A stretch of DNA of 64,000 nt, from positions 1 through 64,000 of the forward strand of contig CAWCRN010000019.1 in the NCBI GenBank assembly GCA_963797835.1, in the 5' to 3' direction. The notes under the pieces were generated by a model. The model saw nothing but the letters and a program-made list of their open reading frames with translations. It was not told where the DNA came from and did no database searches. Position numbers and translations under genes: made by a program. Each line of letters starts with the position of its first letter. Position 1 is the stretch's first letter. Source of the DNA: JBDTSW01 sp963797835. GTDB taxonomy: Bacteria; Actinomycetota; Thermoleophilia; Solirubrobacterales; 70-9. Shown here in pieces: positions 26,806 through 35,074 of the stretch.

Positions 26806-27703
26806 ACGCCGGGTCCCCCGCCGCGGCCGCGACGGTGTTCTCGAGCAGGGCGGCCACCATCATCGGGCCGACGCCGCCCGGGACCGGGGAGACGGCAGCG
26901 GCCCTGCGGTGGATGGCCTCGTAGTCGACGTCGCCGATGAGGCCCAGGCCCGGGCGGTGGACGCCGACATCGATCACGGTCGCCCCCTGCCCGACGTGGG
27001 CCTCGCTGATCAGCTGCGCCCTCCCGGCGGCCGCGATCAGCACGTCCGCGCGCCGGCACTCCCCCTCGAGATCCCGGCTTCGCGAGTGGCAGACCGTCAC
27101 CGTGCTGTCGCGCTGATTGAGGAGGGTCGCGACGGGCCTTCCGACCAGCTCCGAGCGGCCCACGACCACGGCCCGCCGCCCCGCGAGCTCGATCCCGTAG
27201 TGGTCGAGCAGGGCCAGGATCCCCTTCGCGGTGGCGGGAGCGGGAGCCCGCATGCCCTGGGCGAACCGAGTGGCGTTGTCCAGGGTCAATCCGTCGACGT
27301 CCTTGCGCGGGTCGATCTGCTCCAGCAGGGGCCGCGCGGCGATGCCGCGCGGCAGGGGGAGCAGGAGCAGGATCCCGCTCACCGCGGGATCGTCGTTGAG
27401 CGAGCGGAGGCAAGCCGTCAGTGAGTCCTCGGTGACGTCGGCCTCGAACCTGTGGGTGGAGAGGGAGACGCCGGTCTCCTCGCAGGCTCGGGCGACGGCC
27501 GTGAGGCACGCCCTCGAGGCCGGAGCGTCCGCGGCGACGATCGTCGCCAGCGTCGGCGCCGCCTCGCCCGCCGCGAGGCGCTCGGCGACTTGTTCGGCCA
27601 CCCGCTCGCATCTGGCCCGCGCTGGGATGCGGCCGTCGAGGACCCGGGCCTCACGAGAGACCGCGGGGAGGCCCGGGATGCCGCGGACGTTCGAGAAGCC
27701 CAC
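26768..27703 (-). CDS. folD: FolD-like methylene-THF dehydrogenase lacking cyclohydrolase residues
   Basis: 311 aa with the FolD layout: PASRACLTAVARACEETG, KDVDGLT, VVVGRSELVGRPVATLL, VIDVGVH and SPVPGGVGPMMVAALLENT. Aligned by eye to E. coli FolD, the catalytic Tyr50 and Lys54 are Cys66 and Val70, and Gln98 is Leu114, while the Asp of the VDG motif is kept. Lys is needed for cyclohydrolase activity, so this protein is probably a dehydrogenase only, with FchA (15151) doing the next step. GTG start 12 bp after fdh, in the same operon. Confidence 0.82.
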   Translation of the reverse strand: MGFSNVRGIPGLPAVSREARVLDGRIPARARCERVAEQVAERLAAGEAAPTLATIVAADAPASRACLTAVARACEETGVSLSTHRFEADVTEDSLTACLRSLNDDPAVSGILLLLPLPRGIAARPLLEQIDPRKDVDGLTLDNATRFAQGMRAPAPATAKGILALLDHYGIELAGRRAVVVGRSELVGRPVATLLNQRDSTVTVCHSRSRDLEGECRRADVLIAAAGRAQLISEAHVGQGATVIDVGVHRPGLGLIGDVDYEAIHRRAAAVSPVPGGVGPMMVAALLENTVAAAAGDPAFTGPGQPARRPA

Positions 27704-27715
27704 GCCCGCGCTCCG

Positions 27716-28933
27716 TCAGCCGGAGTCCGCGCCCTGCTGGGAGAAGCGCTCCGCCTCCTCCGAGCCGCCGGTGGCGTCGCCCTTGCTGTAGGAGTGCGCG
27801 CCCGCGCCCGCGAGCGAGCCGCCCTGGACGATCAGGTACTCCTCGCGGATCGGCCTGCCGGCGAAGTGGCACTCGAGGATCTCGCGGGTGCCCGCGGCGT
27901 AGCGCGCCTGCGCCGAGAGGCTCGAGCCCGACGTGTGCGGGGTCATCCCGTGGTGGGGCATCGTCCGCCAGGGATGGTCCTGGGGCGCGGGCTGCGGGAA
28001 CCAGACGTCGCCGGCGTAGCCGGCGAGCTGGCCCGACTCGAGCGCCCGCACGATCGCGTCCCGGTCGCAGATCTTGCCGCGCGCGGTGTTGACGATGTAG
28101 GCGCCGCGCTTCATCCGCCCGATCATCTCGTCGTCGAAGAGGTGCTCGGTCTCGGGGTGAAGCGGGGCGTTGATCGTGACAACGTCCATCTCCGGGACCA
28201 TGTCGGCGGCCGACTCGTGGAAGGTCGCGCCGAGCTCCTCCTCGACCTCGGGGGGCAGCCGGTGGCGATCGGTGTAGTGGAGGCCGACGTCGAAGGGCTT
28301 CATGCGCCGCAGCACCGCGGTCCCGATCCGCCCGGCCGCGACGGTCCCGACCTGCATCCCCTCGACGTCGTAGCTGCGCGAGACGGCGTCCGCGATGTTC
28401 CAGCCGCCGTCGAGGACGATCTGATGCATCGGGATGTAGTTGCGGACCAGGGACAGGATCATCATCACGACGTGCTCGGAGACGCTGATCGAGTTGCAGT
28501 AGGTGACCTCGGCGACCGTGACGCCCGCCTCCATCGCGGCCTGGAGGTCCGTGTGGTCGGAGCCGATCCCGGCGGTGATGATCAGCTTCAGGTTCGGCGC
28601 CTTCGCGATCCGCTCCGCGGTCATGTAGGCGGGCCAGAACGGCTGCGAGATCACGACCTCGGCGTCGGGCAGGTTGCGGTCGAGCTCGGAATCGGCCCCG
28701 TCCTTGTCGGCGGTGACGATCAGGGTATGGCCCGCGTCCTCGAGGAACTTGCGCAGGCCGAGCTCGCCGGAGACGCAGCCGAGCAGCTCGCCCGGGGTGA
28801 AGTCGATCGCCTCGGGCGTCGGGGTCGTCTGGCCGTCGGGGTAGCGCTCGAGCTTGGGGATCGCGTCGCGCGGATAGTCGGGCGGATAGCCGTCAGCCGG
28901 GTCGTCGTAGAGAACGCAGAGGATCGTCGCCAT
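27716..28933 (-). CDS. fdh: NAD-dependent formate dehydrogenase
   Basis: 405 aa and nearly colinear with Pseudomonas sp. 101 FDH. ILCVLYDDPADGYPPDY, LLGCVSGELGLRKFLE, TYCNSISVSEHVVMMI, VGTVAAGRIG, NTARGKICDRDAIVRALESG and WFPQPAPQDHPW are recognisable. Catalytic Asn147, Arg285, Gln314 and His333 (in TPHTSG) are present, as is Asp222 after HYT, which selects NAD. It oxidises formate to CO2 with NADH formation in the cytosol, the last step of the C1 route. Start ATG follows GGAGGAG. Promoter and operator C lie just upstream, inside the 3' end of the preceding gene. Followed by folD. Confidence 0.97.
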   Translation of the reverse strand: MATILCVLYDDPADGYPPDYPRDAIPKLERYPDGQTTPTPEAIDFTPGELLGCVSGELGLRKFLEDAGHTLIVTADKDGADSELDRNLPDAEVVISQPFWPAYMTAERIAKAPNLKLIITAGIGSDHTDLQAAMEAGVTVAEVTYCNSISVSEHVVMMILSLVRNYIPMHQIVLDGGWNIADAVSRSYDVEGMQVGTVAAGRIGTAVLRRMKPFDVGLHYTDRHRLPPEVEEELGATFHESAADMVPEMDVVTINAPLHPETEHLFDDEMIGRMKRGAYIVNTARGKICDRDAIVRALESGQLAGYAGDVWFPQPAPQDHPWRTMPHHGMTPHTSGSSLSAQARYAAGTREILECHFAGRPIREEYLIVQGGSLAGAGAHSYSKGDATGGSEEAERFSQQGADSG

Positions 28934-28944
28934 CGTGTCTCCTC

Positions 28945-29724
28945 CTAGCGGGCGAGCGTGGTCGCAACCACTATATCCGGGGATTGGACAAAAAGGTACA
29001 GTCTCAGCGCCGGCCGTCGGAAGCCGACGTCGAGCCAGTTCGCGAACAGCCGCCGGGCGCCGGGATGCAGCTCGCCGCCACGGCGCTCGACATCGGCGAT
29101 GAACGCCGCCCCGCGCTCCTCGCCGAGGGTCTCGCGGAGCGACCGGCGGTAGGCGGGGACCTCCTCCCACTCACGCGCCATCGGGCCCGTGACCTCGAGG
29201 TGGAACTGAACCCCGTACGCGCGCTCGCCGACGCGAAACGCCTGGTTCGACGCGAGCGGCGAGCGCGCCAGCCGCGCCGCGCCCGGCGGCAGCTCGAAGG
29301 TGTCGCCATGCCACTGGAGCGAGAGGAAGCGCTCGTCGAAGCCCGCGAACAGCGGATCGTCACGCCCCTCGGCGGTGAGCTCGACCTCGAGCAGCCCGAC
29401 CTCCGCCCGCTCGGCCTCGTACACGCGGGCGCCGAGCGCAGCGGCCAGGAGCTGCACGCCCAGGCAGACGCCGAGGAACGGGACTCCCGACCCGGCCGCC
29501 TCGGCCACGAGTCGTCTCTCCGCCGCCAGCCACGGGTGCTCGGCATCGTCGCCCACGCCCATCGGGCCGCCCATCGCCAGCACCCCGTCGAAGTCGCGCC
29601 AGTCCGGCAGCGGCTCTCCGCGGTCGAGCTCGACGGCCACCGGCTCGACCCCGCGCTCGCGCATCACCTCCGAGAACACGCCGGGGTGCTCGCAGGCGAT
29701 GTGCTGGAGGACGAGGACGCGCAC
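28945..29724 (-). CDS. class-I glutamine amidotransferase (GuaA-like)
   Basis: 259 aa. The nucleophile elbow PFLGVCLGVQLLAAALG and the His motif YGVQFHLEVT with downstream Glu are those of GATase-1 proteins of the GuaA/gamma-glutamyl-hydrolase-like group (ACEHPGVFSEVMRERGVEP at the start is typical). It ends in TAG followed at once by the fdh ribosome site. Its last 20 codons contain operator C and the -10 of fdh. It may hydrolyse a gamma-glutamyl amide, which would fit gamma-glutamylmethylamide metabolism, but this is inference. Confidence 0.82.
   Translation of the reverse strand: MRVLVLQHIACEHPGVFSEVMRERGVEPVAVELDRGEPLPDWRDFDGVLAMGGPMGVGDDAEHPWLAAERRLVAEAAGSGVPFLGVCLGVQLLAAALGARVYEAERAEVGLLEVELTAEGRDDPLFAGFDERFLSLQWHGDTFELPPGAARLARSPLASNQAFRVGERAYGVQFHLEVTGPMAREWEEVPAYRRSLRETLGEERGAAFIADVERRGGELHPGARRLFANWLDVGFRRPALRLYLFVQSPDIVVATTLAR
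28970..29000 (-). promoter_or_regulatory. promoter of fdh with operator site C
   Basis: Leftward TGTACCTTTTTGTCCAAT (29000-28983) with a -10-like TATAGT at 28975-28970, identical in spacing and nearly identical in sequence to the gmaS2 promoter. It lies inside the 3' coding end of the amidotransferase gene, 37 bp upstream of the fdh ATG. Confidence 0.6.
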
Positions 29725-29766
29725 GGCGGCCGCCCTCAGCGCTCGGCCTGGCCCGCGTCCGCCCCC

Positions 29767-30200
29767 TCAGCCGGCGCCTGGCGGGGCCGGCGTCTCCTGC
29801 TCCTCGACGCTCTCCACGGTGCCCTTGTTGGCGTCGATCCGCACCAGGGCCAGGCGCTTGAAGAAGTCCGGGTCCGGGCCCTCCTGCCCCTTTGGGATGG
29901 ACAGCGAGACGACCCAGACCGGGCGCCGGTCCAGGCCCTGGCGAAGCAGCCGGATCTGGGTGTTCTCCGGCTCGAAGTCCACCTGCTCGCTGGCGAGCGC
30001 GATCGCGTCCTCCTGCGTGAGCCGCACCTGGTCGTCCTGGCAGGCCTTGACGACGAAGAAGGTGAAGCCGAACAGGACGAGCAGCGCTGCGACCCGCGGC
30101 CACGTGGGCAGGGCGCCCTTGCGCCCCGCGTAGCCCGCGAAGCCACCGCCGCCCCCGTCGTCGCCGAGTCGGCCGGGTCCGGCTCCGGCGACGACGTCAC
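29767..30200 (-). CDS. membrane-anchored protein with PepSY-like tail, one frame break
   Basis: After correction the protein starts MTSSPEPDPADS, has a Gly-rich linker, then one membrane segment (VAALLVLFGFTFFVVKA) and an extracytoplasmic domain VRLTQEDAIALASEQVDFEP...WVVSLSIPKGQ...LALVRIDANKGTVESVE. That last domain resembles PepSY folds (residue pattern Ax2A...WVV...V.IDA..G.V). The break near 30160 (gactcggcgacgac) needs one base added. GTG start overlaps the upstream stop. No role can be assigned; the PepSY likeness is by eye. Confidence 0.55.
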
Positions 30201-30379
30201 GGATGGGAGCTGCGTGGCCGGCAGCTCAGACGGTCGGGCGGAACTCGTCCCCGAGGTTCGGTCCCGAAGACGACGATGAGGACGATGATCACGCAGACGA
30301 TCGAAATTACCAGCATGGCCCGCTCGAACGCCTTGACGTGAGTCTGCTTCTCGGGGAACTCGATCTGCTTTCCGTTCAT
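30197..30379 (-). CDS. small single-helix membrane protein
   Basis: About 50-60 aa with a basic N-terminal part (GKQIEFPEKQTHVKAFERA) and one strong helix (MLVISIVCVIIVLIVVF). GGAGGAG precedes the ATG. The last 20 codons look out of frame. Dropping one base near 30265 would end it as FGTNLGDEFRPTV at 30226 instead. It sits between the ammonium-transporter-linked small protein and the PepSY-like protein, likely one operon. Function unknown. Confidence 0.6.
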   Translation of the reverse strand: MNGKQIEFPEKQTHVKAFERAMLVISIVCVIIVLIVVFGTEPRGRVPPDRLSCRPRSSHP

Positions 30380-30386
30380 GTGCGGC

Positions 30387-30725
30387 CTACTCCTCCGGTG
30401 CGCCTGTCATCCCCGGTTGCGGTGGTTCGGGGGTGGGGTCGCGGCGCCCGAGCGAGTACGCGATCAGACGCCGGTTCTCGTACACGATCCAGGCGATGAT
30501 GGCCAGCACCATGACGGTGATGCCGATCCAGGTGAGGAGCATGTAGGCGGTCTCGGCGCCCTGGCCCTCCTCGCCGTAGGTCGAGCCGGGGCCGAAGGTC
30601 ATGAAGCCCGCGCAGTCCGCCCACTGGTCGCCGACCACGAAGTCGGCGACGTCCTCGACCCGGGCCTCCTCGGTGCCGATCTCATCGACGATGCAGTCGG
30701 GGGCGCTGTCGATTATCGCCGGCAT
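30387..30725 (-). CDS. small membrane protein downstream of amt
   Basis: 112 aa: an acidic N-terminal half with two Cys (SAPDCIVDEIG, WADCAGFMTFGPG) that should lie outside the membrane, one helix (YMLLTWIGITVMVLAIIAWI) and a basic, Pro-rich tail. The ATG lies 5 bp from the amt stop, so it is co-transcribed. A single-pass partner of the transporter is conceivable. No family is recognised. Confidence 0.65.
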   Translation of the reverse strand: MPAIIDSAPDCIVDEIGTEEARVEDVADFVVGDQWADCAGFMTFGPGSTYGEEGQGAETAYMLLTWIGITVMVLAIIAWIVYENRRLIAYSLGRRDPTPEPPQPGMTGAPEE

Positions 30726-30730
30726 CTAGC

Positions 30731-32162
30731 TCACCAACTCCCTGTGCGCGGCACGCTGCAGCGCTCCCGCGTCGGACCCTCGCCCCGTCGGGCTCGATCG
30801 ACGAGGTCGTCGGCCCACTCGTGCTCGGGCATGTGGATGTCAGGCTCGTACTCCGCCATGTCGAGCCCGTCGACCTCGACCTCCGGCGGCACCCGCAGCA
30901 GGTTGAGCATCTTCAGCACCTTCGAGGCGATGTAGCCCGAGAGGAAGCCGAGCGGCAGGAACACGGCGACGCCGAGGAGCTGTCCCCAGATCGAGCTCTC
31001 GACGTTGTTGAGCCCGGTCGGATACCCGGCGGCGAAGACCCCCACCCAGAGGAGCCCGAGGAAGCCCGCGACGCCGTGGACCGCGACGGCGCCGACGGTG
31101 TCGTCCACGCGCATCTTCTCCTCGATCCAGGTCCCGGCCCAGACCACGAGCACCGCGCTCATCATCGCGATCAGGTAGCCGAGCGTCGGCGCGTAGACGT
31201 CGGCGCCGGCGGAGACGCTGATCACGCCGGCGAGGCCACCCGAGACGGTCCAGAACGGATCGCCCTTGGAGGCGAACCAGGCGCCGGTGAAGCCGCCCGC
31301 GAAGCCCATCGTGATGATCATCGCGATCGATCCGAGCGTGGTCGGGCTCAGGTAGATGTTCGCCCAGCCCGGGAACGTGGTCGAGACGATCACCAGGCAG
31401 GCGGCGTAGAAGCCGTAGAACCCGGTGAAGATCAGCATCAGCCCCATCAGGGACATGTGGACGTTGTGCGGTCTGAAGAGCCGCGTCAGCCCGTCCTTCG
31501 TGTACTTGCCTATTCGTGGCCCGAGGTTGAATAACACCCCGAGCGTGAAGGCGCCCGCGACGCCGTGCACCACCCCCGAGGCGATCGAGTCATGGAAGCC
31601 GAAGCGCAGCGTCATCCAGCCGCCGGCGCTCCAGCCCCAGGCGGCGTCGAGGATCCAGACGACCGAGCCCAGGAGGACCGCGAGGACCAGATAGGACGAG
31701 AGCCGGACCCGCTCCAGCAGGGCGCCCGACATGATCGACGCCGTCGTCCAGGAGAACAGGAGGAAGGCGAGGAAGAAGACGAGGTTGATGTTGTTGGTGA
31801 GGTTCGGGCCGAAGGTGTCCGACCACGGGATGCCGCCCTGGCAGGCGACGCTGGTGAAGTCGCTCGAGTTCGGGCCGATCGGCGGGAACCCGTTCTGGTT
31901 GCAGTTGTAGATCCACCAGCCGAAGTAGTAGAAGCTGGGGGTGACGACGGCGATCGTGAGGATGTTCTTCATCGCGGTCGCGAGCGCGTTCTTGCGGCGC
32001 GCGATCCCCGTCTCGTACGTCATGAAGCCCACGTGGATGAGCCACATGAGCACGACGGTGAAGAAGTAGAACTGCTCGCCGAGGATCACGACTGTCGAGG
32101 CCAAGGCTCTCGGCCGGCGCCGCTTCCTCGAGGTCCGTGACCTGGGCGAGCAGGAAATCCAT
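30731..32162 (-). CDS. amt: ammonium transporter (Amt/Mep/Rh family), divergent, one frame break
   Basis: About 476 aa with eleven membrane segments. The pore motif FHDSIASGVVHGVAGAFTLG keeps Asp and the first pore His. The second pore His is in VHGVAGFLGLL. PHNVHMSLMG corresponds to the Amt PHN motif. The N-terminus is MDFLLAQVTDLEEAAPAESL and then changes frame near 32103 (agccttggcctcg) into ASTVVILGEQFYFFTVV. The family carries ammonium and methylammonium. It is divergent from the GAF-PucR regulator and followed by two small membrane proteins. The DxAGG signature of typical Amt is altered. Confidence 0.85.
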
Positions 32163-32323
32163 CCCTGCCGGGAACGTATCCCCACCGGGCGCATGGTGGC
32201 AATAGGCAAAGCGCCCATACTTTCGCCCTTGCAAGTGTTCGGTCAGTCCATACGGCCCGGCGGCTCTCGGGGATAGGATGAGCGCCGAGCGGCCCGCGGG
32301 CTGCCAAGAGAACGGAGGTCTCG

Positions 32324-34126
32324 ATGAACCTGCAGCTCGTGGACGAGGGCGAGACGGCGCGCCGGGTGCGGCGGGAGAACGAGACCCTCTACGCGGTCAT
32401 CAAGACCGTGTCCTCATCGCTCGACCTCGACCGCGTGCTCCGCGGCATCGTCGACATCGCAAACGACGCCACCGGTTGCCACGCCTGCTTCATCTACTTC
32501 CTCGAGGGCGACCGCCTGGTGCTGCGCGCCGCGTCGCCTCGCTACTCGGGATTCGTGGGAGAGGTCGGGCTGAGCGTCGACGAGGGGCTCGCCGGCTGGG
32601 TCGCACGCACCAAGACCCCTGAGTTCATCCGCGAGAACGCGATGGCGGACCCGCGGATGAAGTTCGTGCCCGAGCTCGAGGAGGAGGACTTCCAGTCGAT
32701 GGTCGCGGTCCCGATCCTGGCGAAGTCCGGCGACGTGATCGGGGTCGTCGTCCTCCACACCGAGGCGCCGCGCGAGTTCGACCACGACGTGCTCAACTTC
32801 CTCGTCCACACGGCCTCGCTGGTCGCCGGGGCGATCGAGAACGCCCAGCTCTATGCGGAGACCAGCCGGCGGGTGCAGGCACTCACCACCCTCGCCCAGC
32901 TGAGCCAGGCGCTGGCGGAGGTGACCCTGAAGGAGGACCTCTACGACGCGGTCGCGCGCGGCGCTCGCGAGCTGCTGCGGGCGGACGCGTGCCAGATCTA
33001 CCGGCTCGATGTCGAGTCCGATGAGCTGACACTGGTGCGCTCCGATCCGGAGGGCGCGCCGGCCGCCAGCGCCCGCCCGGGCGGGACAGCCCTCGTGCTG
33101 GACCTCATGCGCCGGGCGAATGGCCGGGGACGAAACCGACGGCGGAGGGTCGCGCGCGAGCTCTGGCCCGACGTCGACGAGGACTCGCTGCTGGTGGCGC
33201 CCCTGGCGGCCCGCGACGAGCAGCTCGGCGTGCTCTGCTGCATGGCGGAGGACAGGCTGTTCACGCAGGAGGACGCCGAGCTGCTGGGCGCCGTCGCGAA
33301 TCAGACGGCCGTGGGCCTGAAGAAGGCGGAGCTGATCGAGCGGCTGACGGCGGAGAACATCGTCAAGGACATGTTCGATGCGCTCGCCGCCGGCTCACTC
33401 GAGACCGCGGAGGCCAAGGCGAGCGAGACCCGCTGCGACCTCAGCCGGCCGCATCTCTTCCTGCACGCCGAGCGTGGGCCCGGCGCCGACGAGGCGGCGT
33501 CCGCATGGCCCGAGCTCGCCGCACGGCTGGAGACGCGGCTGCGGAAGCTCTGTCCGCGGGCGCTGTTCGATTCCCGTCACGACCGGGTGCGGGCCCTGGT
33601 GCCGCTGCCGAACGGCCACGGCGAGGCGCTCGAGGAGCTTCGCGCCGAGTGCGATTCGCTCGGCCGCGACGAGCGCCTCGTTGTCGGCCTCAGCGACGTC
33701 GACCGCGGCGCCTCCGGCGCCCGGCGAAGGATGCGGGAGGCGGCCGACGCCGCCCGGATCGGCCGCTCGCTGGTGGTCGATGGCGGCGCCGTGTCATACG
33801 AGCAGCTCGGCGCCTACCGCTACCTCGTGCACCTCGAGCTGGACGACGCCCCCCGCGATCGCTACCGGCAGTCGGTGGCGGCTCTCAGCGACTACGACAG
33901 CCGGCGCGGCTCTCGGCTGGTGGAGACGCTCGAGCGGTTCCTCGCCGACCGCGGCAGCGTCACCGCCAGCGCCCGGGCGCTCTACGTGCACCCGAACACC
34001 GTCCGCCAGAGGCTCGAGCGAATCGAGCGCGTGGCGGAGCTCGACCTGCCCAAGGAGGACCTGCTCTCACTGGAGCTGGCCCTGAAGCTCGCCAGGCTCC
34101 ATCAGGCGCGAGCCGAGCGGGAGTAG
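32324..34126 (+). CDS. GAF-domain PucR-type transcriptional regulator
   Basis: 600 aa. The first GAF domain (about 20-170) has ATGCHACFIYFLEGDRLVLR and DEGLAGWVARTKTPEFI. The second (about 185-345) contains LAPLAARDEQLGVLCC-type sequence. The C-terminus has a PucR helix-turn-helix (LERFLADRGSVTASARALYV, HPNTVRQRLERIERV). Such regulators sense small nitrogen compounds and often control purine or amine use. It is divergent from amt, so control of ammonium/methylammonium uptake is likely (inference). ATG preceded by AACGGAGG. Confidence 0.88.
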   Translation: MNLQLVDEGETARRVRRENETLYAVIKTVSSSLDLDRVLRGIVDIANDATGCHACFIYFLEGDRLVLRAASPRYSGFVGEVGLSVDEGLAGWVARTKTPEFIRENAMADPRMKFVPELEEEDFQSMVAVPILAKSGDVIGVVVLHTEAPREFDHDVLNFLVHTASLVAGAIENAQLYAETSRRVQALTTLAQLSQALAEVTLKEDLYDAVARGARELLRADACQIYRLDVESDELTLVRSDPEGAPAASARPGGTALVLDLMRRANGRGRNRRRRVARELWPDVDEDSLLVAPLAARDEQLGVLCCMAEDRLFTQEDAELLGAVANQTAVGLKKAELIERLTAENIVKDMFDALAAGSLETAEAKASETRCDLSRPHLFLHAERGPGADEAASAWPELAARLETRLRKLCPRALFDSRHDRVRALVPLPNGHGEALEELRAECDSLGRDERLVVGLSDVDRGASGARRRMREAADAARIGRSLVVDGGAVSYEQLGAYRYLVHLELDDAPRDRYRQSVAALSDYDSRRGSRLVETLERFLADRGSVTASARALYVHPNTVRQRLERIERVAELDLPKEDLLSLELALKLARLHQARAERE

Positions 34127-34139
34127 CCGCGTAATGCCT

Positions 34140-34358
34140 CTACGCCGCGCGGCGTACGCGCCTGCGCGCCAGCCAGATCCAGAAGATCCCGAATCCCACC
34201 ACGTTCAGCAGCACCACGAACAGCACCCACCAGGCCTTCCACAGGAAGGGGACGTCATCCCCCTCCTTCCACAGCTCGTAGCCGGTGAGGTAGGCCATGG
34301 CAGCCAGGGTCAGGACCAGGATCGGGGGCGCCGCACCCGTGAGGACGAAGAGGATCAT
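34140..34358 (-). CDS. small two-helix membrane protein (PLDc_N-like)
   Basis: 72 aa: two helices (ILVLTLAAMAYLTGYELW and WWVLFVVLLNVVGFGIFWIW) ending in a basic tail RRRVRRAA. The pattern resembles the short PLDc_N membrane family. It sits between two rightward genes on the opposite strand. Role unknown. Confidence 0.65.
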   Translation of the reverse strand: MILFVLTGAAPPILVLTLAAMAYLTGYELWKEGDDVPFLWKAWWVLFVVLLNVVGFGIFWIWLARRRVRRAA

Positions 34359-34390
34359 GGGCGCCGCGATCCTACCGGCGTGGCCGAGCG

Positions 34391-35074
34391 ATGACGATCC
34401 GGGCGAAGCTCTACACGGCCATCGTGCTCACGGTGCTGGGCCCGCTGGCGACCACGGCGGTCGCCCTGCACGGGATGGCGCAGCTCGGCGACCGCTTCGA
34501 CGAGGTGCGCGCTCGCAGCGAGTCCGAGTCGATCGCCCGCGAGCTCAAGTTCCTGGTCACGGACGCCAACGGCTGGCAGACGGCGTACGGCTACGCCGGG
34601 GGCGAGTTCCGGCCGCGCTTCGTTCGCGCCGCGGGCGAGCTGCGCAGCGAGCTCGAGCTGGCCGCGGACACCTTCACCGATGAGCGGGAGAGGTCGCTGC
34701 TGGACGAGCTCGACGCCGAGTTCGAGGCGTTCATGGCCCTCGACGAGGTCGCGTGGCGAAGCCTCCAGGCCGGAGACGAGGAGCGCACGCGACGGATCCT
34801 GCTCGGCCCCGAGCTGGAGCGGTTCGAGGCGATGGCGGCGACGGCCGACGAGCTCGCCGCCTACGAGCAGGAGCAGGCGGAGGCCACCGACGCCGCCTTC
34901 GACGACGCACGCGAGGACGCCCGCCGCCGGCTGATCGCGGTGGCCCTGGGCGCCGGCGTCGTGATCATCCTGCTGTTGGTCACGGCGAGCGACGTCGCCC
35001 GCCTGGCGCTGGAGGGCGAAGCCAGCGCGCGCCGGGACCGCCGGCGCGTAGGGCAGGACGACGCCGGCTCGTGA
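34391..35074 (+). CDS. membrane sensor-like protein without output domain
   Basis: 227 aa: N-terminal helix (LYTAIVLTVLGPLATTAVAL), an extracytoplasmic helical bundle of about 150 residues rich in Glu and Arg, and a second helix (LIAVALGAGVVIILLLVTA) followed by only about 30 cytoplasmic residues. This is the sensory half of a chemoreceptor or histidine kinase (four-helix bundle type) but no HAMP, kinase or methyl-accepting domain follows. The stop overlaps the antiporter GTG. It may be a truncated sensor or a partner of the antiporter. Confidence 0.65.
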   Translation: MTIRAKLYTAIVLTVLGPLATTAVALHGMAQLGDRFDEVRARSESESIARELKFLVTDANGWQTAYGYAGGEFRPRFVRAAGELRSELELAADTFTDERERSLLDELDAEFEAFMALDEVAWRSLQAGDEERTRRILLGPELERFEAMAATADELAAYEQEQAEATDAAFDDAREDARRRLIAVALGAGVVIILLLVTASDVARLALEGEASARRDRRRVGQDDAGS

